From Flavobacterium bizetiae (GTDB taxonomy: Bacteria; Bacteroidota; Bacteroidia; Flavobacteriales; Flavobacteriaceae), in contig NZ_CADCSU010000103.1 of the NCBI RefSeq assembly GCF_902804475.1, forward strand, positions 24,548-88,547: a DNA stretch of 64,000 nucleotides, given 5' to 3'. The notes below the pieces were generated by a model. The model was not told the origin of the DNA and made no database searches. It was given only the letters and a program-made list of their open reading frames with translations. Each line of letters begins with the position of its first letter. Within the stretch, counting starts at the first letter, position 1. Of the stretch, positions 1 to 8,736 are shown piece by piece. Both the position numbers and the translations under genes were made by a program.

Positions 1-140
<140 letters not shown>

Positions 141-156
141 TTTATTCAAGACATAC

Positions 157-193
157 AAAAAAGACCCGATAAGTAATTATCGGGTCTTTTTCT
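157..193 (+). terminator. Rho-independent terminator after atpG
   Basis: A perfect inverted repeat, AAAAAGACCCGATAA / TTATCGGGTCTTTTT, surrounds a four-base loop and runs into a T-tract. It lies 17 bases after the atpG stop codon. Confidence 0.9.
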
Positions 194-226
194 TTATATA
201 GTAGTTTTAGTTTTTTCTAATTTTAA

Positions 227-287
227 ACTTATAAAATGGTGATTCTCAATTCAATCAAAAACCGAGAATCAGTTACCATTTTATAAA
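227..287. repeat. Long intergenic inverted repeat
   Basis: The arms TTATAAAATGGT plus GATTCTC (229-247) pair with GAGAATC plus ACCATTTTATAA (264-285). The loop is about 16 bases, and there is a small bulge in the 3' arm. It would form a long hairpin in RNA from either strand. It has no T-tract directly after it, so it is not an obvious terminator. No gene covers it. Confidence 0.65.
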
Positions 288-315
288 ATTATTGACAGAT
301 TTATCACCTCTGTAG

Positions 316-676
316 TGCTTTGTCTTTTATGGGAACAAACTAGCTTTATCAGTCCCAATGCTCTGTTTTTTTTGAGGGTTACATATCAGCAGAATCACTC
401 CCTTGTGCTTTGTCTTTTATGGGAACAAACTAGCTTTATAAGTCCCAATGCTCTGTTTTTTTGAGGGTTACATTTCAGCAGAATCAATCCCTTTGTGCTT
501 TGTCTTTTATGGGAACAAACTAGCTTTATTAGTCCCAATGCTCTGTTTTTTTGAGGGTTACATTTCAGCAGAATCAATCCCTTTGCTTTGTCTTTTATGG
601 GAACAAACAAGCTTTATTAGTCCCGGTGCTTTGCTTTTTTTTAAGGGTTGTATTTTAGCTTTGCTCATTCCCTTTG
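316..676. repeat. About four tandem copies of a 90-bp direct repeat
   Basis: The phrase TGCTTTGTCTTTTATGGGAA starts at 316, 406, 496 and about 584, so the period is 90, 90 and 88 bases. Each unit continues with AACAAAC, AGCTTTAT, AGTCCC, then a T-run, GAGGGTTACAT and CAGCAGAATCA. The last unit (from about 584) has diverged in its second half. Open frames run through the array on both strands (for example 395-610 minus and 448-693 plus) only because the period is a multiple of three. I see no promoter or start signal that would make them real genes. Confidence 0.85.
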
Positions 677-814
677 ATACAAAGTTAGGATAGAAGTACT
701 TCGAATTATTTATACAATTTTTTAACTTTATTATAAATTTCACACATACGGTTATAAAGTCTTATAACAGGCAATAGAAAAATGAGTATTTTTGATGTCT
801 ATTTTTTTATTACA

Positions 815-1261
815 ATGAAACTACAAATAAAAGAGCTCACTACTATAGAAGCAATGGTTGATCAGATAGATACCATACGATTTTTATATCCTGATTTATC
901 GATTGAAAAATACCAGGCTTATCTTTCTGAGATGGTGCCTCACAATTATATTCAGATTGCAGTTTTTGAGGAGGATAGTTGTGTCGGAATTACGGGTTGT
1001 TGGTCGGCGACAAAATTATGGACAGGTAAATATCTCGAAATAGATAATTTTGTGGTAAACCCTGATCATCGTTCTAAAGGAATAGGGAAATTATTGACAG
1101 ATTATATCGAAAAAAAAGCCTTAGATCTGGATTGCAGTTCTATAGTTTTAGATGCTTTTACGGGAAATTTTGCAGCCCATCGCTTTTATTATAACCAAGG
1201 CTATGGCCCGAAAGGTTTTCATTTTGTTAAAATTCTCGACGAAAAAAAACTAACACAATAA
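815..1261 (+). CDS. GNAT family N-acetyltransferase
   Basis: A protein of 148 residues from the ATG at 815. An in-frame ATG at 782 would add 11 hydrophobic residues that do not fit the family, so I prefer 815. The acetyl-CoA binding motif A is visible as VVNPDHRSKGIGKLLTDYI (the R-x-x-G-x-G/A signature), preceded by the beta-4 strand YLEIDNFVV. The C-terminal part has the usual FYxxxGY element (FYYNQGYGPKGF). GNAT enzymes move an acetyl group from acetyl-CoA to an amine. Nothing in the sequence tells the substrate. It appears to be a single-gene unit between the repeat array and the flippase gene. Confidence 0.85.
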   Translation: MKLQIKELTTIEAMVDQIDTIRFLYPDLSIEKYQAYLSEMVPHNYIQIAVFEEDSCVGITGCWSATKLWTGKYLEIDNFVVNPDHRSKGIGKLLTDYIEKKALDLDCSSIVLDAFTGNFAAHRFYYNQGYGPKGFHFVKILDEKKLTQ

Positions 1262-1354
1262 AATTACACACCAATTTTTTTATTGAACCTACAAAATCAA
1301 TAATAAACCAAAGAATTGGTTATTTTTGTTTTACAAACTTTATTATAAATTATT

Positions 1355-2815
1355 TTGGGATTATATAAAAATCTGTTCAAACAAACTGCTATTTACGGAC
1401 TAGCGACTGTATTACCAAGAATGCTAAGTTTTTTATTGGTAAGATTGTACACTGGTATTTTACCAACTGCAGAATATGGCGAGGTTTCGATCGTTTTGTC
1501 ATGGATGGTTTTCTTTAATGTGGTTCTTTCGTACGGAATGGAAACAGCATTTTTTAGATTCTATAGTGCCGAGGACGATAAGAAAAATGTAATTGCAACG
1601 TCGACAATATCAATATTTTGGTCATCGATTATTTTCTTATTTGCGGCTTTAATTTTTAGAAATACATTGGCAAGTCTTGCCGAAGTCGATGTACAATATA
1701 TTACCTATACCGTTTGGATTTTAGTTTTAGATGCCTTGGTTTTAATACCTTTTTCTAAACTTAGAGCCAATCAAAGACCAATGGTTTATGCAGCAATCAA
1801 AATAGGAAATGTAGTAATCAATTTATTGCTGAATATTTTCTTTTTAATGTATTTGCCTAAGCTTGCTGCTTCAAATCCTAACTCTGTTTGGGATAATTTA
1901 TATGTAGAGAATTTCCAGATTGCTTATATTTTCATTGCAAATCTACTGGCGAGTTTAGCTACATTTATTGTGCTTTCGCCAAATTATCTTTCGTTGGGAA
2001 GAAAATTCGATCCGATACTTTGGAAAAAAATGATGAAATACGGTTTACCAATTTTGGTTGCCGGACTTGCCTTTGCTGTTAATGAGCATTTCGATAAAAT
2101 TCTATTAGGATATTTATTGCCTGAAAATTTAGCAAAATCTGAAGTTGGAGCTTATTCAGCTTGTTACAAATTAGGATTGTTTATGGTTTTGTTTGCTACA
2201 GCTTTTAGATTAGGAATCGAACCTTTCTTTTTTAGTCATGCTAAAAACGCAAATGCGCCTCAAACGTATGCAGTAATTACAAAATATTTTGTTATTCTGG
2301 GATCCTTAATTCTATTAGGAGTCATTGTTTTTGCCGATGTTTTAAAATATCTTTTACTAGACAATAAATCGTATTGGGAAGCAATGAAAGTAGTGCCACT
2401 AATTATCCTGGCGAACTTCTTTTTAGGAATTTACAACAACTTATCTGTTTGGTACAAACTAACAGATAAAACAAAAATTGGAGCATATATTTCGATTGTT
2501 GGAGCAATAGTAACATTGGTTTTAAATTATTTTTTAATTCCAAAATACAGCTACTACGGTTCAGCAATTGCGACTATTTCTGCTTACGGAAGTATGATGT
2601 TGATTTCTTATGTACTAGGAAACAAATATTATCCAATACCATATGATATGAACAAAATTGGAGCTTACTTAGGAATTTCAATTGTTTTTTCGGCCATTTC
2701 TTTTTATGGATTTAGAGAAAATTATTTTGTTGGAATTCCGTTATTATTAGGATTCATGTATTTTGTGTATCACAACGAGAAAGACACGATCAAGGGAATT
2801 ATGAATAGAAAATAA
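1355..2815 (+). CDS. Oligosaccharide flippase (Wzx/MOP superfamily) membrane protein
   Basis: A 486-residue polytopic protein with about 12-14 hydrophobic segments and the N-terminal pattern QTAIYGLATVLPRMLSFLLV, typical of polysaccharide-biosynthesis (Wzx-like) flippases of the MOP exporter superfamily. These proteins turn lipid-linked sugars across the inner membrane. The likely start is TTG at 1355 (reading MGLYKNLF); there is no nearby ATG that keeps the first helix intact. A TATTTTTG box at 1321-1328 could be its -7 promoter element. It is followed by dut and a sugar nucleotidyltransferase on the same strand, an order I remember from other Flavobacterium genomes, so a role in surface polysaccharide or glycoconjugate assembly is an inference. 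Confidence 0.85.
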   Translation: MGLYKNLFKQTAIYGLATVLPRMLSFLLVRLYTGILPTAEYGEVSIVLSWMVFFNVVLSYGMETAFFRFYSAEDDKKNVIATSTISIFWSSIIFLFAALIFRNTLASLAEVDVQYITYTVWILVLDALVLIPFSKLRANQRPMVYAAIKIGNVVINLLLNIFFLMYLPKLAASNPNSVWDNLYVENFQIAYIFIANLLASLATFIVLSPNYLSLGRKFDPILWKKMMKYGLPILVAGLAFAVNEHFDKILLGYLLPENLAKSEVGAYSACYKLGLFMVLFATAFRLGIEPFFFSHAKNANAPQTYAVITKYFVILGSLILLGVIVFADVLKYLLLDNKSYWEAMKVVPLIILANFFLGIYNNLSVWYKLTDKTKIGAYISIVGAIVTLVLNYFLIPKYSYYGSAIATISAYGSMMLISYVLGNKYYPIPYDMNKIGAYLGISIVFSAISFYGFRENYFVGIPLLLGFMYFVYHNEKDTIKGIMNRK

Positions 2816-2858
2816 AATTGAGTTGTAATAAATTCAATCTTAATCTTTTAAAATAAAA

Positions 2859-3293
2859 ATGAAAATACAAATTATCAATAAATCACAGCACGCTTTACCA
2901 AACTACGAAACAATTGCTTCGGCAGGAATGGATTTACGTGCAAATTTAACCGAGTCTATCACATTAAAACCATTAGAAAGAACCATCGTAAAAACGGGAC
3001 TTTTTATTGAATTGCCAATTGGTTACGAAGCACAAGTTCGACCAAGAAGTGGTTTAGCAGCTAAAAAAGGAGTTACAGTTTTAAACTCTCCAGGAACGGT
3101 TGATGCCGATTATAGAGGCGAAATAGGGGTAATTTTAGTAAATTTATCAAATGAAGAATTCGTAATCGAAAACGGAGAACGAATTGCACAATTAATTATT
3201 GCCAAACACGAAAGAGCAGAATGGATTGAAGTTACAGAGCTTTCTGAAACATCAAGAGGCGAAGGCGGATTTGGAAGTACTGGAGTTAAATAG
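2859..3293 (+). CDS. dut: dUTP diphosphatase
   Basis: 144 residues, the normal length for a trimeric dUTPase. All five family motifs are present: ASAGMDLRA (motif 1), RPRSGLA (2), [17 protein letters not shown] (3, with the catalytic Asp region), GERIAQLII (4) and the Gly-rich tail [10 protein letters not shown] (5). It hydrolyses dUTP to dUMP and pyrophosphate, which keeps uracil out of DNA and supplies dUMP for thymidylate. It starts 43 bases after the flippase gene, probably in the same transcription unit. Confidence 0.97.
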   Translation: MKIQIINKSQHALPNYETIASAGMDLRANLTESITLKPLERTIVKTGLFIELPIGYEAQVRPRSGLAAKKGVTVLNSPGTVDADYRGEIGVILVNLSNEEFVIENGERIAQLIIAKHERAEWIEVTELSETSRGEGGFGSTGVK

Positions 3294-3373
3294 TTTTCAG
3301 TTGCAGTTACAGTAATCATTTTCTGTAATTTGCGACCTTAAAAATAAAATGAAAGACCTTGCGATCTTTGCGA

Positions 3374-3393
3374 ATCCCGATAGCTATCGGGAT
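3374..3393. repeat. Dispersed palindrome ATCCCGATAGCTATCGGGAT
   Basis: A perfect 20-bp palindrome in the spacer between dut and the nucleotidyltransferase gene. The same core CCCGATAGCTATCGGG recurs at 41712-41727 and 44162-44177. It is flanked here by the near-repeats GCGATCTTTGCG and GCGAACTTTGCGG. Confidence 0.85.
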
Positions 3394-3508
3394 CGCGAAC
3401 TTTGCGGTTAAAAACTTTAAGTTGCAGAACAAAGTAACCTTTAAGGTTAAAAATTAAGAACCAAACTAAGAGGATTTTTTTAAATCTTCGAATAAAATAA
3501 AGAGATAA

Positions 3509-4525
3509 ATGAAAATAATCGTTCCAATGGCGGGTCGCGGATCAAGACTTAGGCCACATACTTTAACCGTTCCTAAACCATTAATTCCTGTTGCAGGAAA
3601 ATCTATTGTACATCGTTTAGTCGAAGACATTGCTAAAATATTAAAAGAACCTATCGAAGAAGTTGCTTTTATTTTAGGAGATCCTGCTTTTTTTGGAGAT
3701 GATTTGGTAGAAAGTTTAGAAGAATTGGCCGGAAGTTTAGGAGCAAAAGCTTCGATCTATCGTCAGGATTTACCATTAGGAACAGGTCATGCGATTATGT
3801 GTGCCAAAGAATCTTTATCGGGTCCTGCAGTTATCGCTTACGCGGATACATTAATCAGAGCAGATTTTGAATTAGATCCTGCTGCTGATGCCGTGATTTG
3901 GGTAAAACAAGTAGAACAGCCGGAAGCATTTGGCGTAGTAAAACTTAACGGAAATAATGAAATTATAGAATTGGTAGAAAAACCAAAAGAATTCGTAAGT
4001 GATTTAGCCGTTATCGGAATCTACTATTTTAAAGAAGTGGGAGATTTGAAAAAAGAACTTCAGGGAGTTTTGGATAATAATATCCAGAATGGTGGAGAAT
4101 ATCAAATCAACGACGGAATTAAAGCAATGATGGCCAACGGTAAAGTTTTTAAAACCGGAAGCGTTGACGAATGGATGGATTGCGGAAACAAAGATGTTAC
4201 TGTCGAAACCAATTCAAGAATGTTAGGATTCTTGCATAACGACGGAGAGCATTTAGTAGATTATGATGTAAAATTAGAAAACTCAACTATTATTCCTCCT
4301 TGCTATATTGGCGAAAATGTAGTGTTGAAAAACGCAACAGTTGGGCCAAACGTTTCAATAGGAAAAGGATGTCACGTAATCGACAGTTCGATAAAGAATA
4401 GTTTAGTACAAACCTATTCTCAAATAAAAAACGCTAACTTAGACAATGCTATGATAGGAAATCACGTTGTTTATGACGGCAAGTTTACCAGCATTAGCAT
4501 TGGTGATTATTCGGTTTTAGAATAA
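3509..4525 (+). CDS. Sugar-1-phosphate nucleotidyltransferase with left-handed beta-helix domain
   Basis: 338 residues. The N-terminal 235 or so form a nucleotidyltransferase domain with the signature MAGRGSRLRPHT followed by PKPLIPVAGK, which binds the nucleotide and the sugar phosphate. The metal-binding Asp lies in AYADTLI, and VEKPKEF and MDCGNKD are also typical. Residues from about 245 to the end contain hexapeptide repeats (IGENVVL, ATVGPNVSIGKGCHVI) that predict a left-handed beta-helix. The enzyme joins a sugar-1-phosphate to an NTP; glucose-1-phosphate thymidylyl- or mannose-1-phosphate guanylyltransferase activity are both possible. It precedes the TPR, DUF4292 and EnvC genes on the same strand. 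Confidence 0.88.
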   Translation: MKIIVPMAGRGSRLRPHTLTVPKPLIPVAGKSIVHRLVEDIAKILKEPIEEVAFILGDPAFFGDDLVESLEELAGSLGAKASIYRQDLPLGTGHAIMCAKESLSGPAVIAYADTLIRADFELDPAADAVIWVKQVEQPEAFGVVKLNGNNEIIELVEKPKEFVSDLAVIGIYYFKEVGDLKKELQGVLDNNIQNGGEYQINDGIKAMMANGKVFKTGSVDEWMDCGNKDVTVETNSRMLGFLHNDGEHLVDYDVKLENSTIIPPCYIGENVVLKNATVGPNVSIGKGCHVIDSSIKNSLVQTYSQIKNANLDNAMIGNHVVYDGKFTSISIGDYSVLE

Positions 4526-4574
4526 ATAATAAGCTTAAATAGATTCGTTTTTGTTTAAAGATTAAATTTTAAAG

Positions 4575-5927
4575 ATGATACAAAAAGGAGTTATAGTCAT
4601 TTTATTTTTCGTTTTGCTTGGCAATCCAATTTCGGTTATGGCACAAACAGAACCGGAAGATATTGCTATGGCAACAGATGAATATCAGGATGCTTTTTAT
4701 GAATCATTAAAACAAAAAGGAATTGAAAATTATGATAAAGCAATAGCATCGCTGGATAAATGCGTTAAGCTAAAACCTAATGATGCTGTAGCTTATTTCG
4801 AATTGGGAAAAAATTATCTGTCATTAAAAGATTATCGAAATGCACAGGATTCTTTTGAAAAAGCGACACAATTAGATCCAAAAAATAAATGGTACTGGTT
4901 AGGAATTTACGATGTAAGTTACGAAACCAAGAACTATCCTTTGGCAATTGAAACCATTCAAAAAATAATTGCTTTTGATGAAGAATACAAAGACGATCTG
5001 ATTTCATTATATATGATTACAAATCAGTTTGACAAAGCCCTTGTAACGATCAATGAAATGAACGATAAATTCGGAAAATCAGAAGATCGTGACCGTTATA
5101 AAATGCAGATTTTATCTCAGGGAAAATATCAGAATGCTGAAATCACGAATCTTATCGATCAGATAAAAAAGAGTCCAAAAGAAGAATCGAATTATATAAA
5201 TCTGATTTTTTTATATTCAAAAGCAGAAGAAACAGACAAAGCTCTTGAAGTTGCGAAACAATTGGCAAAAGAAGTTCCTACATCAGAGTGGGCGCAAGTA
5301 AGTTTGTTTAAAGTTTATATAGACGCAAACCAGGCAGACAAAGCTATTAAAGCGATGAATGTAATTTTATCAAGTTCAAAAATTGATTCAAAAATTAAGC
5401 ATCGTACTCTAAATGAGTTTTTAATTTTTGTGAATAAAAATCCACAATATGCTCCTGATTTAGAGAAAGCCATTGCTTATTTCGATAATGATAAAGAAAT
5501 TGATGTTGCAAAAGAAGTTGGAAAATTTTATCATAGCAAAGGTCAGTTTGAGAATGCTATTAAGTATTATGAGAAAGATTTAAAATCAAATTCAGATACA
5601 GATCGTGAAACCAATTTGTTGTTGCTTGAGGCATATACACAAGCAAAACAATTTGAACCGATGACAAAAAGAGCGATGAATATGATTGAAATTTATCCTA
5701 GTCAGCCACAATTTTATTATTATGCCGGCTTAGGAAACAATCAGTTACAACAATTTAAAAATGCAAAAACCGTTTTAGAAATGGGACTCGATTATGTAGT
5801 CGATGATAAAGCGTTGGAAGCAAATTTTAATATTCAGTTAGGAGAGGCATACAATGGTTTAGGAGATGCTAAGAAAAAAGAGGAATACTTTTTGAAGGCA
5901 AATGAATTATTAAAGAAAAAAAAGTAA
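4575..5927 (+). CDS. Exported tetratricopeptide repeat protein
   Basis: 450 residues with an N-terminal signal peptide (hydrophobic IVILFFVLLG, cleavage probably after VMAQ). The rest consists of TPR-like helical repeats: for example AYFELGKNYLSLKDY followed by AQDSFEKATQLDPKN, then PLAIETIQKII, and near the end EANFNIQLGEAYNGLGD. TPRs are scaffolds for protein binding, here in the periplasm. It sits 49 bases after the nucleotidyltransferase gene and 14 bases before the DUF4292 lipoprotein, so the three following genes look like one operon concerned with the cell envelope. The exact partner cannot be told from sequence. Confidence 0.85.
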   Translation: MIQKGVIVILFFVLLGNPISVMAQTEPEDIAMATDEYQDAFYESLKQKGIENYDKAIASLDKCVKLKPNDAVAYFELGKNYLSLKDYRNAQDSFEKATQLDPKNKWYWLGIYDVSYETKNYPLAIETIQKIIAFDEEYKDDLISLYMITNQFDKALVTINEMNDKFGKSEDRDRYKMQILSQGKYQNAEITNLIDQIKKSPKEESNYINLIFLYSKAEETDKALEVAKQLAKEVPTSEWAQVSLFKVYIDANQADKAIKAMNVILSSSKIDSKIKHRTLNEFLIFVNKNPQYAPDLEKAIAYFDNDKEIDVAKEVGKFYHSKGQFENAIKYYEKDLKSNSDTDRETNLLLLEAYTQAKQFEPMTKRAMNMIEIYPSQPQFYYYAGLGNNQLQQFKNAKTVLEMGLDYVVDDKALEANFNIQLGEAYNGLGDAKKKEEYFLKANELLKKKK

Positions 5928-5941
5928 AAGAGTAAATTCAG

Positions 5942-6724
5942 ATGAAAAAATATATAGCACTAGTATTAGCAACAGCTTTTATGGTTTCTTGTAAATCAAA
6001 GGCAGTTGCAGTACAAAATAATAACGGCACTACAGAAGTTATTACAAAAGAAGATAAAAAAGCAGTCGAGAAACATTATGAAAATAAATTAGATTTTTCG
6101 ACTTTATACATAAAAGCCAGCGCTAAATATGCTGACGAAAAACAAAGTCAGAATGTTACTGCCGACATTAGAATCGAAAAAGACAAACAGATCTTAATAA
6201 GTGTACGTTTTTTAGGAATTACTATGGCAAAAGCTTTGATAACGCCAACAACAGTAAGTTACTACGAAAAAATAAACAGTACCTATTACGAAGGCGATTT
6301 TACTAGTTTAAGCAAATGGCTAGGAACTGAATTAGATTATAGCAAAGTTCAGAATTTATTAGTAGGAGAAGCACTTGACGATTTAAGAAAAGGAAAATAT
6401 ACCCAAACAATTGTAGACAATCTTTTTAAATTAGAAGACGAAAAAGAAACGAATATAAAGAAAGCATTCTTTTTAGATGCAGATAAATATTTAGTGCAAA
6501 AAGAAGAGATTTCTCAGCCTTCAGAAAACAGAATGCTGCAAATTTCCTATGGTGATAGTAAAGTTTTTAATCAGGGAACAATCCCAACCAGTATTGAGAT
6601 TAATGCTATTCAGCCAAAAGGAAAAACCAATATTAATTTGAATTACAACAATATTTCATTTAATGAAGAACTTTCTTTTCCATATAGCGTACCAAGTGGT
6701 TATAAAAAAGTTATAATTAAGTAA
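5942..6724 (+). CDS. DUF4292 family lipoprotein
   Basis: 260 residues. A lipoprotein signal peptide ends in FMVSC with the lipidated Cys at residue 17. The mature part, rich in charged residues and beta strands (FSTLYIKASAKYAD, ITMAKALITPTTVSYYEKIN, TYYEGDF), matches the DUF4292 family, which I know from Bacteroidota and which resembles LolA/LolB-type lipoprotein carriers in pattern. The order TPR protein, DUF4292, EnvC-like is a familiar flavobacterial neighbourhood. A role in outer-membrane assembly is likely but not shown by the sequence. Confidence 0.8.
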   Translation: MKKYIALVLATAFMVSCKSKAVAVQNNNGTTEVITKEDKKAVEKHYENKLDFSTLYIKASAKYADEKQSQNVTADIRIEKDKQILISVRFLGITMAKALITPTTVSYYEKINSTYYEGDFTSLSKWLGTELDYSKVQNLLVGEALDDLRKGKYTQTIVDNLFKLEDEKETNIKKAFFLDADKYLVQKEEISQPSENRMLQISYGDSKVFNQGTIPTSIEINAIQPKGKTNINLNYNNISFNEELSFPYSVPSGYKKVIIK

Positions 6725-6747
6725 ATTTGCAAAAAGAAAACATAAAC

Positions 6748-8028
6748 ATGCCAAAATTTCTCCTAAGCCTAATTTTTATATGTGCCACTACATTTGTATG
6801 GGCACAAGATTCGCAACAAGAAAAACTTGAGCAGCGTAAAGCTCAGATTCAGCAGGAAATTAGAGACAACGAAAAAATGCTGCAATCTGTAAAGAAAAAA
6901 GAAAAATCAGCAGTAAATGTTTTTTTAATTCAGGCGAATAAAATTAAACTGAAAGAGAAACTGATAAATACTACGGCAAAACAAGAAAAGCTTTTAAGTA
7001 ATGATATGTATATTAATCAGGTTAAGGTTAATAAACTAAAAAAAGAACTTGAAATATTAAAAGCCGATTATGCAAAAATGATTCTAAAATCATATAAAAG
7101 CAGATCTGAGCAAAGTAGAGCCATGTTTATTTTATCTTCAGAAAGCTTTTTGCAAGCATACAAAAGAGCGCAATATTTAAAACAATATACCAATTTTAGA
7201 AAAAATCAAGGTTTAGAAATTCAATCAAAAACCGCACAATTAGTTGATTACAATGCTAAATTGGACGGACAAAGACAGGTTAAGAAAAAAATTATTGCCG
7301 AAAATCAAAAAGAAAAACAAAGCTTAGAAGTTGAGAAACAAGAACAGCAAAAGTTAGTTAACTCGATTAAAAAAGATAAAAATAAAATTATTGCCGATAC
7401 AAAAGCGAAGCAGCAGGAATCGAGAAAAATCGATGCTAAAATTAAAGAGCTGATCCGCGAACAAATTAGATTAGCCAATCAAAGAGCCGAAGAAGAGAGA
7501 CGCAGAAGAATTGCAGAAGGTAAAGCCAGCGAAGCAGAAAAAGCAGAAGCGTCAGCACCTAAAAGTTATTCATCAGACAGAATTACATTAACTCCGGAAG
7601 GTAAAATCTTAGCTGCCGATTTTAAAGCCAACAGAGGAAAACTGCCTTGGCCGGTAGAAAAAGGATTTATATCTCTTGGTTACGGAGATCAGCCGCATCC
7701 ACTTTATCCAACACTTACAGTTCATAATTCAGGAGTAGAGATTACTACAGAACAAGGAGCAAGCGCACGCGCTGTATTCGAAGGAGTAGTATCAAAAGTT
7801 ATCGCTTTATCTCCTGTAAACAGAGCTGTTTTTATTCAGCACGGAGATTACTTTACAGTATATCAAAACTTAAGTTCAGTATCTGTCGAGCAAGGTGACA
7901 AAGTAAAAGTGAAACAAGTTATCGGGAAAGTAAGAACAAGTGGAGATACAGGAAAAACAATCATTAAGTTTTTGATTCTTCAAAACGTATCGAATAACAA
8001 TCCGGAAGGATGGTTACAAAACAGATAA
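6748..8028 (+). CDS. EnvC-like murein hydrolase activator with degenerate LytM domain
   Basis: 426 residues from the ATG at 6748; an upstream in-frame TTG at 6727 would put a charged stretch before the signal peptide, so it is less likely. Signal peptide (LLSLIFICATTFVWAQ), then a long charged coiled coil to about residue 270, then a C-terminal LytM/M23-like domain. The zinc ligands of active M23 enzymes look lost: the first motif reads HNSGVEI instead of HxGxD, and the HxH region reads YQNL instead of YxHL. This is the EnvC pattern, in which the domain activates amidases rather than cutting peptidoglycan itself. It is the last gene before a terminator. Confidence 0.85.
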   Translation: MPKFLLSLIFICATTFVWAQDSQQEKLEQRKAQIQQEIRDNEKMLQSVKKKEKSAVNVFLIQANKIKLKEKLINTTAKQEKLLSNDMYINQVKVNKLKKELEILKADYAKMILKSYKSRSEQSRAMFILSSESFLQAYKRAQYLKQYTNFRKNQGLEIQSKTAQLVDYNAKLDGQRQVKKKIIAENQKEKQSLEVEKQEQQKLVNSIKKDKNKIIADTKAKQQESRKIDAKIKELIREQIRLANQRAEEERRRRIAEGKASEAEKAEASAPKSYSSDRITLTPEGKILAADFKANRGKLPWPVEKGFISLGYGDQPHPLYPTLTVHNSGVEITTEQGASARAVFEGVVSKVIALSPVNRAVFIQHGDYFTVYQNLSSVSVEQGDKVKVKQVIGKVRTSGDTGKTIIKFLILQNVSNNNPEGWLQNR

Positions 8029-8029
8029 T

Positions 8030-8060
8030 AAAAAAGGGAGCTAAATTAGCTCCCTTTTTC
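8030..8060. terminator. Terminator after the EnvC-like gene
   Basis: The inverted repeat AAAAAGGGAGCTAA / TTAGCTCCCTTTTT overlaps the end of the EnvC-like gene region and faces the convergent CBS gene. T-runs on both strands suggest that it works in both directions. Confidence 0.9.
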
Positions 8061-8077
8061 GTGGGTTGGTTTTTTGG

Positions 8078-8497
8078 TTAATCATATTGTTCTAGAAAAT
8101 ATCTTAAAATATCAGTTGTAGTAACGATACCTTTAAGCTCTCCATTATCTACCACCGGAAGCGCATGAAACTCTTCTTTTACAAAAATTTCTGCCGAATC
8201 TCTAATGATCGTAGTAGACGATATTGTTTTTGGTTTTGCTGTCATAACCTGAGCAATCGTCAGCATGTCCAGAATTGCTTCGTCAGCACCTTCCTGACCT
8301 TCAAATAAAGCCCCAAAAGTCAATCGGTTAATATCTGTTCGGCTTATAATACCAATTACCTCTTTGTTTCGGATAACCGGGATATGACGAATATTATGTT
8401 TCTTTAATTTTTCAACTACTTTTCTTAAGTCGTCATTTTCGTTTACGGTCACGACGCTTTTAGTCATGATATGACTGATTGGTTCTCTTTTTTTCAT
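8078..8497 (-). CDS. Stand-alone CBS-pair protein
   Basis: 139 residues made of two CBS domains only: the first around residues 8-60 (ISHIMTKSVVTVNENDDL, IRHIPVIRNKEVIGIIS), the second around 80-135 (VMTAKPKTISSTT, FHALPVVDNGELKGIVTTTDIL). CBS pairs bind adenine nucleotides and usually regulate a partner enzyme or channel. No partner domain is present and neither neighbour suggests one. It is convergent with the EnvC-like gene and divergent from rbfA. Confidence 0.88.
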   Translation of the reverse strand: MKKREPISHIMTKSVVTVNENDDLRKVVEKLKKHNIRHIPVIRNKEVIGIISRTDINRLTFGALFEGQEGADEAILDMLTIAQVMTAKPKTISSTTIIRDSAEIFVKEEFHALPVVDNGELKGIVTTTDILRYFLEQYD

Positions 8498-8699
8498 AAT
8501 TGATACGTTTTAAAGTTCTATCAAATGTGTCCAAAAATTCTCATAAATAATATGATTTTTGTCAGTTCGGAGAGATAGTTTGGTTTAATTTTAAAGACCT
8601 GATTTTTTATCTTTTTATTGAAAATGACAATCGAAATTGTAACTTTATAAAGGATAAAACAGATTTGAAGATAAAAATCATTCTATTGTTCATTTGAAA

Positions 8700-8732
8700 T
8701 TGTATCGATTGAAATTTAAAATAGTATTTTTG
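8700..8732 (+). promoter_or_regulatory. Predicted promoter of rbfA
   Basis: A TATTTTTG box (8725-8732) matches the Bacteroidota -7 consensus TAnnTTTG. A TTG at 8700-8702 lies 22 bases upstream as a possible -33 element. The ATG of rbfA is only four bases after the box, so the transcript would be leaderless or nearly so. Confidence 0.5.
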
Positions 8733-8736
8733 CACT

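Larger units (their letters stand above)
141..814. other. Non-coding spacer between atpG and the acetyltransferase gene
   Basis: This 674-base stretch holds the atpG terminator, the hairpin at 227-287 and the 90-bp repeat array at 316-676. The last 140 bases (677-814) are AT-rich and probably contain the promoter of the acetyltransferase gene. I see no clear TAnnTTTG box there and no RNA gene that I can recognise. Confidence 0.7.

Noticed and set aside
316..676. CRISPR array
   Set aside because: The whole 90-base unit is conserved, there are no unique spacers, and no cas gene is near.
395..693. Open frames on both strands over the 90-bp repeats
   Set aside because: They are products of a repeat whose length is a multiple of three; no promoter, start context or known protein supports them.
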